A stretch of 55,930 nt of DNA, from the NCBI GenBank assembly GCA_021776685.1, contig JAJFFJ010000093.1, positions 1-55,930 on the forward strand. Direction: 5' to 3'. Every line of letters begins with the position of its first letter. Position 1 is the first letter of the stretch. Shown here in pieces: positions 43,472-53,001 of the stretch. Origin of the DNA: Alphaproteobacteria bacterium. Its GTDB lineage: Bacteria; Pseudomonadota; Alphaproteobacteria; Bin65. The position numbers were made by a program, and so were the translations under genes. Below the pieces are notes generated by a model. It ran no database searches, had not been told where the DNA came from, and saw only the letters and a program-made list of their open reading frames with translations.

Positions 43472-45571
43472 ATGGAATACGTTCCGTATTTCGCGCTGAT
43501 CTGCGCGGTGCTCGCCGTTATCTACGGTGTTGTCACCAGCCGGAGCATCTCAAATGCACCCGCCGGCAACGAGCGCATGCAGGAAATTGCCGGCGCTATT
43601 CAGGAAGGCGCCAAGGCCTATCTGAACCGCCAGTATCTGACAATCAGCGTGGTTGGCATCGTCGTAGCTGTCATTATCGCCGCTCTCCTGGGTATCTGGG
43701 TGGCGGTCGGTTATCTGATTGGCGCAGTGCTGTCCGGGGCGGCTGGCTATATCGGCATGAACGTGTCGGTGAAAGCCAATGTACGCACCACCGAGGCCGC
43801 GCGGGAGGGGCTGGCCCAGGGCTTGAAGATCTCCTTCCGGGCCGGCGCCGTTACCGGCATGCTTGTGGCCGGCCTGGCGCTTCTGGCTATCGCGGGTTAT
43901 TTCGTGATCCTGACCGTGGGCGTGAAGGCTGAACCCCGCACGCTGATTGACGGTCTGGTGGCGCTTGGCTTTGGCGCTTCGCTGATTTCGATCTTCGCCC
44001 GTCTGGGCGGTGGCATCTTCACCAAGGGCGCTGACGTGGGCGCCGATCTGGTGGGCAAGGTGGAAGCCGGCATCCCTGAGGATGATCCGCGTAACCCTGC
44101 TGTGATCGCCGATAACGTAGGCGACAATGTTGGCGACTGCGCCGGCATGGCGGCTGATCTTTTTGAGACCTACGTGGTGACAATGGCCGCGACCATGGTG
44201 CTGTCGTTGATCTTCGGCTTCGCTGGTGGCGTGCTTTATCCGCTGGCGATTGGTGGGGTCTGCATCATCGCCTCGATCATTGGCACCTATTTCGTTCGCC
44301 TGGGACCGTCCAACAACATCATGGGCGCGCTCTACAAAGGCTTCTTCGGTTCCGCCATCCTGTCGATTGCGGGTATCGCGGCGGTAACCGCCTGGCTTTT
44401 GGGCTTCGGCGAGATCAAGGGTCAGACCTTCACCGGTCTTGACCTGTTTATCTGTGCTGTCATCGGCCTGGTCGTGACGGCGTTGATCGTCTGGGTGACC
44501 GAATATTACACCGGCACAGACTACCGTCCGGTGCGGTCGATTGCGAAAGCGTCCGAAACAGGCCACGGCACCAACGTGATCCAGGGTCTCGCGGTGTCGA
44601 TGGAAGCGACAGCGCTGCCGGCGCTGATTATTGTGGCCGCCATCATCTCGACCTACCTGGTCGCGGGTCTTATGGGCATCGCGATTTCGGTTACAGCCAT
44701 GTTAGCGCTGGCCGGAATGGTGGTCGCGCTCGACGCCTATGGCCCGGTGACGGATAACGCCGGCGGCATCGCGGAAATGGCGGAGTTGGACGAGAACGTA
44801 CGCAAAACCACGGATGCGCTCGACGCCGTTGGCAACACCACCAAGGCGGTTACCAAAGGGTATGCCATTGGTTCCGCCGGTCTTGGCGCGCTGGTGCTGT
44901 TTGCTGCTTATGTGCAGGACATCAAGTTCTTCACGAAGCAGGCGGCTGCAGCGGGCGGCGAAGGCTCCTGGTTCAAGGGCGTTGAAGTCAACTTCTCCCT
45001 CGAGAATCCGTACGTGGTGGTCGGGCTGATCCTGGGCGGGTTGCTGCCCTTCCTGTTCGGCGCCATGGGCATGACGGCGGTTGGCCGGGCGGCCGGCGCT
45101 GTGGTCCGTGAGGTCCGACGTCAGTTCAAGGAAATCCCGGGCATCATGGAAGGCACCGCCAAGCCGGAATATGGCAAGTGCGTGGACATGCTGACCAAGT
45201 CGGCGATCAAGGAGATGATCATCCCCTCGATGCTGCCGATCCTGTCCCCGATCGTGTTGTTCTTTGTGGTTTGGGGCATTGGCGGCAAGGGTGCCGCCCT
45301 GTCAGCCCTGGGCGCCATGCTGCTCGGCGTGATCGTGACCGGACTCTTTGTGGCGATTTCCATGACCGCCGGTGGCGGGGCCTGGGACAACGCGAAGAAA
45401 TACATCGAGGACGGTAATCATGGCGGTAAGGGCTCCGACGCCCACCACGCTGCGATCACTGGCGATACGGTGGGTGATCCCTACAAGGACACTGCCGGTC
45501 CGGCCGTTAACCCGATGATCAAAATCACCAACATTGTTGCCCTGTTGCTACTCGCGGTTCTCGCACACTAG
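43472..45571 (+). CDS. hppA: Membrane-bound proton-pumping pyrophosphatase
   Basis: A 699-residue protein of about 16 membrane segments with pyrophosphate-binding motifs [40 protein letters not shown] and [15 protein letters not shown]. The [18 protein letters not shown] motif has Lys (not Ala) after GNTT and Thr three residues later, the signature of the potassium-independent subgroup. It couples hydrolysis of pyrophosphate to proton export across the inner membrane. ATG 43472 follows AAGGGGA. A strong terminator follows. Confidence 0.96.
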   Translation: MEYVPYFALICAVLAVIYGVVTSRSISNAPAGNERMQEIAGAIQEGAKAYLNRQYLTISVVGIVVAVIIAALLGIWVAVGYLIGAVLSGAAGYIGMNVSVKANVRTTEAAREGLAQGLKISFRAGAVTGMLVAGLALLAIAGYFVILTVGVKAEPRTLIDGLVALGFGASLISIFARLGGGIFTKGADVGADLVGKVEAGIPEDDPRNPAVIADNVGDNVGDCAGMAADLFETYVVTMAATMVLSLIFGFAGGVLYPLAIGGVCIIASIIGTYFVRLGPSNNIMGALYKGFFGSAILSIAGIAAVTAWLLGFGEIKGQTFTGLDLFICAVIGLVVTALIVWVTEYYTGTDYRPVRSIAKASETGHGTNVIQGLAVSMEATALPALIIVAAIISTYLVAGLMGIAISVTAMLALAGMVVALDAYGPVTDNAGGIAEMAELDENVRKTTDALDAVGNTTKAVTKGYAIGSAGLGALVLFAAYVQDIKFFTKQAAAAGGEGSWFKGVEVNFSLENPYVVVGLILGGLLPFLFGAMGMTAVGRAAGAVVREVRRQFKEIPGIMEGTAKPEYGKCVDMLTKSAIKEMIIPSMLPILSPIVLFFVVWGIGGKGAALSALGAMLLGVIVTGLFVAISMTAGGGAWDNAKKYIEDGNHGGKGSDAHHAAITGDTVGDPYKDTAGPAVNPMIKITNIVALLLLAVLAH

Positions 45572-45596
45572 CAACAGGTTCAAGCACAAATACAAA

Positions 45597-45629
45597 CGGC
45601 CCCGGATCGCTCCGGGGCCGTTTTTTTTT
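45597..45629 (+). terminator. Rho-independent terminator of hppA
   Basis: CGGCCCCGGA/TCCGGGGCCG perfect ten-base stem (45597-45606 and 45611-45620), loop TCGC, followed by nine Ts. It begins 26 bp after the hppA stop. Confidence 0.95.
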
Positions 45630-45664
45630 ATCTGCTGTCCTGCCAGAATTTGGCGGCGGTACTG

Positions 45665-46147
45665 CTACCGTTCAAGTCCCCGCTGCGCGCCAGGCCGGGG
45701 CCGGACGGGGCCACGGGTGAAGGTCTCGTAGAGCTGCCGCAACATGCCGGGTTCGGCACGAGTCGTCGGCGTTTCCCGCGCCACCAGCTTGATCGTGCGC
45801 GCGTCTTTCAGCCCGTAGCGCGACATGGTTTGCACCACGCCGGCCTTGTTGAACTTGATCGCCAGCACTTGTTGGCGGCGGATCGACGGGTTCAGGAACG
45901 CCCAGCGCTCTTCCCGCTTGGAAATGTAGTACCAGGTGTTCCGGTCCATTGCGGCCACTGTGGACGGTGATCCCAGCGTTCGCAAAACCTGGCCTCTGGT
46001 CGTCGTGCCGGGTTTGATGGTCAACACCTTTTTCTTGTCCGGCAGGTTGCCGCGATTGTCGATGTTGGGTGTGCACGCGCCAAGCGCCAGGGCGCCGATC
46101 AAGGCGGTGGCGAGGAGGCTGCGTCGTGAGGCGTCTGTTAGGGCCAT
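45665..46147 (-). CDS. bamE: Outer-membrane assembly lipoprotein BamE
   Basis: A 160-residue lipoprotein: signal segment and lipobox ALGAC (Cys about 24), then the BamE/SmpA fold with GTTTRGQVLRTLGSPS, WYYISKREERWAF and VLAIKFNKAGVV. It belongs to the Bam complex that folds outer-membrane proteins. The C-terminus has an extra basic region. ATG 46147 is preceded by AGGA; the longer upstream frame is unlike the family. It is divergent from the cytochrome bc1 chaperone gene, a common arrangement in alphaproteobacteria. Confidence 0.9.
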   Translation of the reverse strand: MALTDASRRSLLATALIGALALGACTPNIDNRGNLPDKKKVLTIKPGTTTRGQVLRTLGSPSTVAAMDRNTWYYISKREERWAFLNPSIRRQQVLAIKFNKAGVVQTMSRYGLKDARTIKLVARETPTTRAEPGMLRQLYETFTRGPVRPRPGAQRGLER

Positions 46148-46364
46148 GGTGACTTCCTGCAAGTAGATCGGCGCGGTATGTGGACGTCCGGCCAGACTGG
46201 CATCCGGGCTGGGCGCGCTTTGCCGCAGACCCGCCCGCCGGTGGGCGGTCGCTTTGCTGCCGCCTATATTCTCTATACTGACGGGCGGCGGGAACTTTGC
46301 ACCCGCCCATTCGACTGTCAACCTGACAACCGGTCCCGCCAAATTGCAGAAGCTGGAGCCGCCT

Positions 46365-46958
46365 ATGGGCGTGATACGATCAATTGCCGGCGTCTTCAGA
46401 CGCGATCCCTATGCCGGATCTGCTGCGGACCTGTATGACCTGACGGTGGCCCGGGCACGCGAGCCTGTCTTCTATGCTGATTTGGGGGTCCCTGACACGG
46501 CGGACGGCCGGTTTGAGATGATTGGACTTCATATGCATCTGCTGTGCCGCCGTCTGATTGCGGAGGGGAAAGCCGGTGGCGGCCTTGCCCAGGCGCTGTT
46601 TGACCGCATGTTCACCGACATTGACCGGAATCTGAGAGAGATGGGCGTTGGCGACCTGGCGGTGGGTAAGCGCATCAAACGCATGGCGCAGGACTATTTT
46701 GGCCGCGCCGGCGCGGTCGAGACCGGGTTGCAGGAAGCCGACGATACCCTGGGCGCGTCCCTCCGGCGCAATGTCTATGCAGAAGCTGCCGTCGATGACG
46801 CGCTGGTCACCACGATGGCCAGTTATGTGCAGGACGCCGCGATGTTTCTCACCGAGCTTCCCTTTGACGCCGTCACAAGCGCCGAGGCGCCCGGCGCGCT
46901 GTTTGGCGCCCTGCCTCATGGCGCCTTGCCTCATGGCGACGCGCCGGATAGCGCCTGA
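46365..46958 (+). CDS. Ubiquinol-cytochrome c chaperone family protein (CBP3/UQCC1)
   Basis: A 197-residue protein with the helical CBP3 domain: FYADLGVPDTADGRFEMIGLHMHLLCRRLIAEG, FDRMFTDIDRNLREMGVGDLAVGKRIKRMAQDYFGR. Mitochondrial CBP3/UQCC1 assists cytochrome b assembly into complex III; a similar role at the inner membrane is inferred here. ATG 46365 follows CTGGAG. The C-terminus ends in a short repeated GALPHGALPHGD encoded by a repeat. The stop codon overlaps the yceD start by one base. Confidence 0.88.
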   Translation: MGVIRSIAGVFRRDPYAGSAADLYDLTVARAREPVFYADLGVPDTADGRFEMIGLHMHLLCRRLIAEGKAGGGLAQALFDRMFTDIDRNLREMGVGDLAVGKRIKRMAQDYFGRAGAVETGLQEADDTLGASLRRNVYAEAAVDDALVTTMASYVQDAAMFLTELPFDAVTSAEAPGALFGALPHGALPHGDAPDSA

Positions 46959-47485
46959 TGTCTGCCAAGGCCACCAGCATCCGTCTTGCGGACATCTCCG
47001 TTGATCCAATGACCCGTAGCGTGACGATTCCGACCTCCGAGCTGGCAGCCATTGCCGAACGGCTCAACCTGCCGGAAGTATCTTCACTGGCCGGAGACCT
47101 GCAAATTCATCGGGAGGCAGTGGACCTGATCGAAATTGCAGGGTGCCTTCGGGCGCAGCTCAAACAGGTCTGCGTTGTTACCCTGGAGCCTTTCGACGGC
47201 GAAATTGCTGAGGAATTTCGGCAGCTGTTTACCACCGATCCAGCCCGCGCCGCGGCGGAGATCGACGATCCCATGAGTGACGACAGTTGGCCGGAATTGC
47301 TGGAAAATGATGAGATTGATCTGGTGGATTTTGTGATTCAGCAGTTGGCGCTGTCGCTGGATCCGCACCCGCGGGCCCCGGGGGCGGCGCTCGAAGCGGA
47401 ATCGCTGGCTTCCGGTGACGCAGGGGATGCCGGCCCGCCAAATCCCTTTGCCGGCTTGCAAGACCTGTTGAAACGCGACAAATAG
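46958..47485 (+). CDS. yceD: YceD/DUF177-family protein
   Basis: A 175-residue acidic protein with the YceD pattern: LSSLAGDLQIHREAVDLIEIAGCLRAQLKQVCVVTLEPFDGEIAEEF and ENDEIDLVDFVIQQLALSLDPHPR. YceD proteins are linked to 23S rRNA accumulation or ribosome assembly and usually precede rpmF, which is 125 bp downstream here. The start ATG shares its A with the TGA of the upstream gene. No zinc site is seen. Confidence 0.9.
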   Translation: MSAKATSIRLADISVDPMTRSVTIPTSELAAIAERLNLPEVSSLAGDLQIHREAVDLIEIAGCLRAQLKQVCVVTLEPFDGEIAEEFRQLFTTDPARAAAEIDDPMSDDSWPELLENDEIDLVDFVIQQLALSLDPHPRAPGAALEAESLASGDAGDAGPPNPFAGLQDLLKRDK

Positions 47486-47610
47486 CAACGTCAGGCTGGC
47501 GGCTTTTGATTGGGAAATCCTTGCCGGCCCCGGGGAAACTCGCTACTTACATCGATTGTTAATCGAAGAGTCGGCGCACGTGTGCCGGCCTTATTCATGA
47601 GACATGAATT

Positions 47611-47793
47611 ATGGCAGTTCCGAAATCCAAGATTTCCCGATCCAGACGCGGCCAACGGCGGTCGCACGACTCGCTGAAAGCGGCTGCGTATAGTGAGTGC
47701 CCGAATTGCGGCGAGCTGAAACAGCCTCATCATGTCTGTGGCGCTTGTGGATATTACCGGGACCGCGAAGTTGTCGACGCGGAAACGGTCTAG
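47611..47793 (+). CDS. rpmF: 50S ribosomal protein L32
   Basis: A 60-residue ribosomal protein. The basic N-terminus [19 protein letters not shown] is followed by the zinc-ribbon [25 protein letters not shown], with all four cysteines. It is a structural component of the large subunit. It lies between yceD and plsX, the standard bacterial order, with 58 bp before the plsX start. The four-cysteine form is the zinc-containing paralogue, not the Zn-free type. Confidence 0.97.
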   Translation: MAVPKSKISRSRRGQRRSHDSLKAAAYSECPNCGELKQPHHVCGACGYYRDREVVDAETV

Positions 47794-47851
47794 CGAATCG
47801 CTGAAAGACGGCGCACCATAGAGCCAACAGGCGAAGGTAGCGGGCTTTAGG

Positions 47852-48889
47852 GTGACCAACACTCTTAGAATTGCGATCGATGCGATGGGGGGCGACTTCG
47901 CCCCGCGAGCGGTGCTGCGTGGGGCCAACCATGCCTGCAAACGCTTTCCGCAAGCGCAGTTCATCCTGTTCGGGGACGAATCTCGCATTAATCCGTTGAT
48001 GAAGCGCCTGGCGCGGCTGCGCAAGGCCAGCACCATCGTTCATACCCCGGACGTGGTTGCGGGCGACGACAAGCCCGCCGCGGCTTTGCGCACTGGTAAA
48101 AACACCAGCATGCGAAAGGCAATAGACGCCGTGCGTGACGGCGAGGCGCAGGGTGTGGTCTCCGCCGGCAATACCGGCGCCCTGATGGCCATGTCCCGGA
48201 TGGTGCTGAAGATGCTGCCGGGCTTCGACCGTCCGGCCATGGCGGGCTTCTTTCCGACGATGAAGGGTGAGAGCGTCATGCTCGACCTGGGCGCCAACAT
48301 CGACTGCACGCCGCAAAACCTGGTTCAGTTCTCGGTCATGGGTGAGGCCTTCGCCAAGTCGGTGCTGGGCTCGTTGAGCCCGACGGTCGGCCTCCTCAAC
48401 GTTGGCTCTGAAGAAATGAAGGGCCACGAGGAACTGCGCCTGGCGAGCGCGATCCTGCGCGAACACCCGATGAACTATCACGGATTTATCGAAGGTGACG
48501 ATATCGCCAAGGGTACGGTCGATGTGGTGGTTGCCGACGGGTTCAGTGGCAACGTAGCGCTCAAGTCCGCGGAAGGGACCGCCAGGCTGATTAACGGATT
48601 CCTGCGCGAAACCATCAAGAGTTCACCCTTTGCCATTCTCGGTTACCTGATGGCCCGGCGGGCTTTCAAGAAACTGCGCGCCCGGGTTGATCCCAGGCGC
48701 TACAATGGCGCCGTATTTTTGGGTCTCAATGGAATTGTGGTCAAAAGCCATGGCGGCAGTGATGCGCTCGGCTTCGCCACGGCAGTGGGCGTGGCGGTGG
48801 ATATGGTCACCAATGGCTTTATGGAAGCGATGACGGATCGAATCTCATCAATGCAGGAGATAGAACCGCAGAAGGTCATCTCCGCATGA
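47852..48889 (+). CDS. plsX: Phosphate acyltransferase PlsX
   Basis: A 345-residue enzyme with the opening [19 protein letters not shown], the [19 protein letters not shown] loop, [11 protein letters not shown] and the [13 protein letters not shown] segment. It makes acyl-phosphate from acyl-ACP for phospholipid synthesis at the membrane surface. The start is GTG 47852, with a TAGGG ribosome site just upstream. The TGA overlaps the fabH start (ATGA), coupling the two genes. Confidence 0.96.
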   Translation: MTNTLRIAIDAMGGDFAPRAVLRGANHACKRFPQAQFILFGDESRINPLMKRLARLRKASTIVHTPDVVAGDDKPAAALRTGKNTSMRKAIDAVRDGEAQGVVSAGNTGALMAMSRMVLKMLPGFDRPAMAGFFPTMKGESVMLDLGANIDCTPQNLVQFSVMGEAFAKSVLGSLSPTVGLLNVGSEEMKGHEELRLASAILREHPMNYHGFIEGDDIAKGTVDVVVADGFSGNVALKSAEGTARLINGFLRETIKSSPFAILGYLMARRAFKKLRARVDPRRYNGAVFLGLNGIVVKSHGGSDALGFATAVGVAVDMVTNGFMEAMTDRISSMQEIEPQKVISA

Positions 48890-49866
48890 CCCAGTTCTAT
48901 CGCGCGAAAGTCGCCGGAATTGGCGCCTATCTTCCGGAGCGCGTCGTAACCAACGACGAACTGGCCGCACGCATAGACACCTCCAACGAATGGATCATTG
49001 AGCGGACGGGAATCCACCGTCGCCATGTGGCGGCGGATGACGAGGCCACGTCTGACCTGGCGCTGAATGCGGCTGTTGCCGCCCTGGACAGCGCGGGAAT
49101 GGATGCTCAGGACGTCGACCTGATCGTTTTGGCGACGACCACGCCTGATTCGACCTTTCCGGCCACGGCCACCAAGGTTCAGGCGGCGCTGGGCATCACC
49201 CATGGCGCTGCCTTCGATGTCCAGGCGGTCTGCGCCGGCTTTGTCTATGCGCTGAGCGTCGCGAACAACCAGATCGTCCTGGGACAGGCAAAAAACGCGC
49301 TTGTCATCGGCGCGGAAACCTTTACGCGCCTGCTGGATTGGGACGATCGGGGAACCTGCGTGCTGTTTGGCGACGGCGCAGGCGCCGTGGTTCTGGCCGG
49401 CGAACCGCTTGATGGCGATGCCAACCAGCGGGGCGTCCTCTCGACCCACCTCCATTCAGATGGCCGGCATTATAACTTGCTCTATGTGGATGGCGGGCCG
49501 TCCACCACCCAGGATACCGGCCATGTTCGGATGCTGGGGCCGGAAGTGTTCAAGCATGCGGTCAACAAGCTCTCCCACGTGGTCCACGAGGCCCTGGAGG
49601 CGAACGGCATGGAAGCGAACGACATTGCCTGGTTCGTTCCGCATCAGGCCAACAAACGCATCATCGATGGTACGGCAAAAAAACTGGGCGTGCCGATGGA
49701 CAAGGTGATCCTGACCGTGCAGGACCACGCCAATACGTCGGCGGCGTCGATTCCGCTGGCGCTTGAAGCGGGTGTCGCTGACGGTCGTATCAAGGAAGGT
49801 GAGTTGATTCTCATTGAAGCGATCGGCGGTGGTCTGTCCTGGGGCGCCGGCGTCATTCGCTGGTAG
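48886..49866 (+). CDS. fabH: Beta-ketoacyl-ACP synthase III
   Basis: A 326-residue thiolase-fold enzyme with catalytic Cys116 (VQAVCAGF), His253 (HQANKRI) and Asn283 (NTSAASIP). The opening [21 protein letters not shown] and the [14 protein letters not shown] motif are typical. It starts fatty-acid synthesis by condensing acetyl-CoA with malonyl-ACP. The ATG overlaps the plsX stop. ihfA follows 80 bp downstream, in line with the plsX-fabH-ihfA-merR cluster of many alphaproteobacteria. Confidence 0.96.
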   Translation: MTQFYRAKVAGIGAYLPERVVTNDELAARIDTSNEWIIERTGIHRRHVAADDEATSDLALNAAVAALDSAGMDAQDVDLIVLATTTPDSTFPATATKVQAALGITHGAAFDVQAVCAGFVYALSVANNQIVLGQAKNALVIGAETFTRLLDWDDRGTCVLFGDGAGAVVLAGEPLDGDANQRGVLSTHLHSDGRHYNLLYVDGGPSTTQDTGHVRMLGPEVFKHAVNKLSHVVHEALEANGMEANDIAWFVPHQANKRIIDGTAKKLGVPMDKVILTVQDHANTSAASIPLALEAGVADGRIKEGELILIEAIGGGLSWGAGVIRW

Positions 49867-49946
49867 CGCTCAAGAATATTCCAAGAGTCAAGGTTGCTAT
49901 CTCGGTCCGCCCGGCGATAGCATGACCATTGGTGAGAGGAGAGACG

Positions 49947-50249
49947 ATGGCAGGCCAGAAGACCCTGACCCGGGCAGATTTGGGAGAGGCCGTCTATCAG
50001 GAGGTCGGGCTGTCCCGCAATGAATCTGCGGATATGGTTGAAGCCGTGCTGGATGAAATCTCCGGTGCGCTGGCCGAGGGCGAAGGCGTCAAGATATCTT
50101 CGTTCGGCAGTTTCATCATCCGCGAGAAGCGCGAACGCACCGGCCGCAATCCAAAGACCGGGCAGGAGGTGCCGATTTCTCCCCGCCGGGTCCTGATCTT
50201 CCGTGCGTCGAACATTCTCAAGAACCGCCTCAACGGCAAAAAGAAATAG
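49947..50249 (+). CDS. ihfA: Integration host factor alpha subunit
   Basis: A 100-residue DNA-binding protein with the HU/IHF fold: [31 protein letters not shown], then the DNA-binding arm [23 protein letters not shown]. It bends DNA as a heterodimer with IhfB. ATG 49947 follows GAGAGGAGAG; an upstream frame start at 49929 is not needed. The MerR gene follows 46 bp downstream in the usual conserved order. Confidence 0.94.
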   Translation: MAGQKTLTRADLGEAVYQEVGLSRNESADMVEAVLDEISGALAEGEGVKISSFGSFIIREKRERTGRNPKTGQEVPISPRRVLIFRASNILKNRLNGKKK

Positions 50250-50295
50250 TCCGAATGATGATACGCCAAATGGGGTCTGGCCAAACGGGGTCTGA

Positions 50296-50730
50296 ATGAT
50301 CACCGATCGGTCACCTGTTCCGGTCCGGCAACCGGCTGACCTGGCCGGGCCCGGGAAATCCGCCGATGCGTTCCGGACGATCAGCGAAGTTTCCGACGAG
50401 ATCGACGTGCCCCAGCACGTACTGCGTTTCTGGGAGACCAAGTTTCCCCAGATCAATCCGCTGAAGCGGGGCGGAGGGCGCCGGTATTATCAGCCGGATG
50501 ATGTCAAGCTGCTGCGCCGTATCCGCCACTGGCTCTATGTGGAAGGCTATACGATCCGCGGCGTGCAACGGCTTCTGAAGGAAGGGGCGGGGCGCAGCAG
50601 TGCTGCCGCCGGCGTTTCAAAGGGTGCTGGAGATGCGCCTGAATCGACCGGCGATCTGGTCGAGGACCTGCGCAATGTGCTCGACGATCTGGAAGCCCTC
50701 CGCGCTGAATTGCGCCGCCGGCTTCCCTGA
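50296..50730 (+). CDS. MerR-family regulator of the ihfA-associated type
   Basis: A 144-residue regulator. An N-terminal disordered stretch is followed by the MerR winged helix ([51 protein letters not shown]) and a second helix pair [18 protein letters not shown]. The C-terminus is Ser/Gly-rich, then a short coiled-coil ([16 protein letters not shown]) for dimerisation. No metal-binding cysteines are present. Members beside ihfA have no assigned effector. It is the last gene before tRNA-Pro. Confidence 0.88.
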   Translation: MITDRSPVPVRQPADLAGPGKSADAFRTISEVSDEIDVPQHVLRFWETKFPQINPLKRGGGRRYYQPDDVKLLRRIRHWLYVEGYTIRGVQRLLKEGAGRSSAAAGVSKGAGDAPESTGDLVEDLRNVLDDLEALRAELRRRLP

Positions 50731-50813
50731 TTTTATTTTATGTTGTTGCGATAGTTGTCAGGGCCAGCAGCCGATTGTATGGTGCGCCGCCTTCGGGCAA
50801 TTCTAAGAAAAGT

Positions 50814-50890
50814 CGGAGCGTGGCGCAGCCTGGTAGCGCGCTTGCCTGGGGGGCAAGAGGTCGTGGGTTCGAATCCCGCCGCTCTGACCA
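50814..50890 (+). tRNA. tRNA-Pro (anticodon GGG)
   Basis: A 77-base cloverleaf: acceptor stem CGGAGCG/CGCTCTG with one G:T pair, D-arm GCGCAGCCTGGTAGCGC, anticodon stem CTTGC/GCAAG with loop CTGGGGG (anticodon GGG), T-arm GTGGGTTCGAATCCCGC, and discriminator A with encoded CCA. It reads CCC and CCU proline codons. Confidence 0.97.
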
Positions 50891-50966
50891 TTTTCCTCTA
50901 TAAAATATGATATTTCAAAGGGTTGAAGCGTAATCCTAATCTTGATTCGCTGTGTTGTGGATGCAA

Positions 50967-52079
50967 TCATGCGACTGGGTTCTCGATGTGAATGTGGATG
51001 GCTTCATGGCCGTCTATGAATTCCCTGCCCAGCACCTGCACGGCCTTCTCTGCCTCTGATACCGGGTAGGCATGGGTGCAGAGTTGTTTCAATTCTTCTT
51101 CATTGTCCTGGATGATAGAGAGCGCCGTGTCATAGGCGGTCCATCCTGAAGACAGCGCGCCCACCACATTCAATTCCTTGATGACAATTTTATCCGGCTG
51201 CAGGCCGTCCACGGTCTTGCCGTGTTTCAGGCCGGCGAGCACGATGGTCCCGCCCACGCGCACCATGTCCACCGCCTGGACGATCGGCTCGACAGAGCCG
51301 GCGGACACATCCAGCACCACATCCATGCCTCTGCCACCGGTCAGCGCGGCGACCCGTTCGACGGGATCTTCTTCGTCCACATTGATGACCTCGTGCGCAC
51401 CCAGGTTTTTCGCCACCTTCAGCCGTTCTGCGTCCGCCGACGTACCAGTGACCACGATCAGCGATGCGCCCACCGCCCGCGCACAGACAACCGAGAGCAG
51501 GCCGCGCTGGCCGGGGCCGGCGATCAGGAGGCTTTGGCCAATGCTCACCTGGCCCCGCTCCAGTGCCCAGCGCACCGCATTCGACATAGGGTTGAACAGG
51601 CTCAGCACGTCCGTCGGTGTAGACGCAGGCGCCCGGTGCAGGATGCTGCGCGAGGGCAGATACATATGCGAGGCGTAGCCCCCCCACAGATGGGGCGCCT
51701 GGTCTACAGGTATGCGCAGGCCAAAGACGTCATTCACTTCACACAGGGAAACCCGCCCGATTTGACATTGGAAACACTGGCCACAGGGGATATTGGCTTC
51801 CACGACCACCCGGTCGCCTTCCTTGATGCCCCATCGCCGCGCTGCTTCTGATCCCACCTTGTCGATCCAGCCCATGATTTCGTGGCCGGGAATCACCGGC
51901 CACACATCCCAGGGCGTGCCGGTCAGGTGGCCGCAGTATTGCTCATAGTCGGTGCCGCAGAGGCCGCCAGCCTCCACGCGCAGCAGGCCGTCCTCCGGAC
52001 CGATATCCGGCAGCGGGTATTCCCGGTAGTCAAAGGTGCGGGGTTCCGTCAATACCGCCGCCTGAGCCATGTCCGCCAT
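50967..52079 (-). CDS. Zinc-dependent medium-chain alcohol dehydrogenase
   Basis: A 370-residue oxidoreductase. Catalytic zinc ligands are the Cys in GGLCGTDYEQY and the His/Glu pair in IPGHEIMGWI; the structural zinc cysteines are in ANIPCGQCFQCQIGRVSLC. The nucleotide-binding loop reads AGPGQRGLLSVVCARAVGASL, where the usual GxGxxG becomes GPGQRG. It probably oxidises an alcohol or sorbitol-like substrate using NAD(P). The start at 52079 has GGAGGGA upstream; an ATG at 52070 is an alternative. It diverges from the hydrolase-monooxygenase pair. Confidence 0.87.
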   Translation of the reverse strand: MADMAQAAVLTEPRTFDYREYPLPDIGPEDGLLRVEAGGLCGTDYEQYCGHLTGTPWDVWPVIPGHEIMGWIDKVGSEAARRWGIKEGDRVVVEANIPCGQCFQCQIGRVSLCEVNDVFGLRIPVDQAPHLWGGYASHMYLPSRSILHRAPASTPTDVLSLFNPMSNAVRWALERGQVSIGQSLLIAGPGQRGLLSVVCARAVGASLIVVTGTSADAERLKVAKNLGAHEVINVDEEDPVERVAALTGGRGMDVVLDVSAGSVEPIVQAVDMVRVGGTIVLAGLKHGKTVDGLQPDKIVIKELNVVGALSSGWTAYDTALSIIQDNEEELKQLCTHAYPVSEAEKAVQVLGREFIDGHEAIHIHIENPVA

Positions 52080-52209
52080 GCATTCCCTCCAATTGTCCGG
52101 CACTTCCCGGTAGGCTGAGATTAGGTTACTGGCTAGGCTGTGTCAGTGCTGTTGACATGTCGGTGTCTTGGGCAGTGTCCTGCGGCGCGACTGGAATGCG
52201 GGGGAGTGG

Positions 52210-52989
52210 ATGGCGGACGGACCTGAAGAATCGTCTATCTCACTGAAGGGCGCCGAAATTCGGGTTGCGCGCTTTGGCGCCGGTCGGCCACTTCTGATGT
52301 TGCATGGCGGACTGGGCCCGATGGCCGGTGCGCCATTCGCCCAAACCCTGGCCCAATCCTTTGAGGTGATCGCCCCGGTGCATCCCGGCTTTGGCGGCAC
52401 AAAGATTCCCGATGACTTTGACGGTCTTCAGGACCTGGTGTTCCTGTATCTCGACCTGATCGACGAGTTGGCCCTCGACGATGCGGTTCTGATGGGCTTC
52501 TCCATGGGCGGGTGGACTGCGATGGAGATTGCCGTTTTGCGTCATCCGGCCTTTGCCAAGCTGATCCTGGTGGATTCCATCGGCATCAAGCCCGGCGGCC
52601 GGGAGGACAGAGATATTCCAGACATTTTCGGACTGCCCTTCGAGGCAGTACAGGAACTGATCTGGCATGACCCCGCCAACGTGATCGACCCGGCGAACCT
52701 GGACAATGACCAGCGGGTCGCCATGGCTGGGAACCGGACGGCGCTCGCCTTCTATACCTGGTCGCCCTACATGCATAACCCGAAGCTGCCCCAGCGCCTG
52801 CATCGGGTGGCGATGCCGACGCGGTTGATCTGGGGTGAAAGCGACGGGCTGGTGACGCCTGACTATGCCGGCGCGCTGAACGGCATGATTTCGGGCTCGG
52901 AACTTGTGATTATTCCGGAAGCCGGACATCTGCCGCAGCTTGAGCAGCCCGATGCGTTTGTTGCGGCCGTGACCGAATTTGCGGGATAG
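52210..52989 (+). CDS. Alpha/beta-hydrolase fold protein
   Basis: A 259-residue hydrolase. The catalytic triad is Ser98 (GFSMGG), Asp212 (ESDGLV) and His240 (EAGHLPQ). The oxyanion region is LMLHGGLGP. The DRDIPDIFGLP segment in the cap domain is characteristic of a subgroup found beside luciferase-like monooxygenases. The substrate is likely an ester or lactone. ATG 52210 follows GGGGAG. The monooxygenase gene follows 12 bp downstream, so the two appear to be one operon. Confidence 0.88.
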   Translation: MADGPEESSISLKGAEIRVARFGAGRPLLMLHGGLGPMAGAPFAQTLAQSFEVIAPVHPGFGGTKIPDDFDGLQDLVFLYLDLIDELALDDAVLMGFSMGGWTAMEIAVLRHPAFAKLILVDSIGIKPGGREDRDIPDIFGLPFEAVQELIWHDPANVIDPANLDNDQRVAMAGNRTALAFYTWSPYMHNPKLPQRLHRVAMPTRLIWGESDGLVTPDYAGALNGMISGSELVIIPEAGHLPQLEQPDAFVAAVTEFAG

Positions 52990-53001
52990 GGGAGAGGGGA
53001 C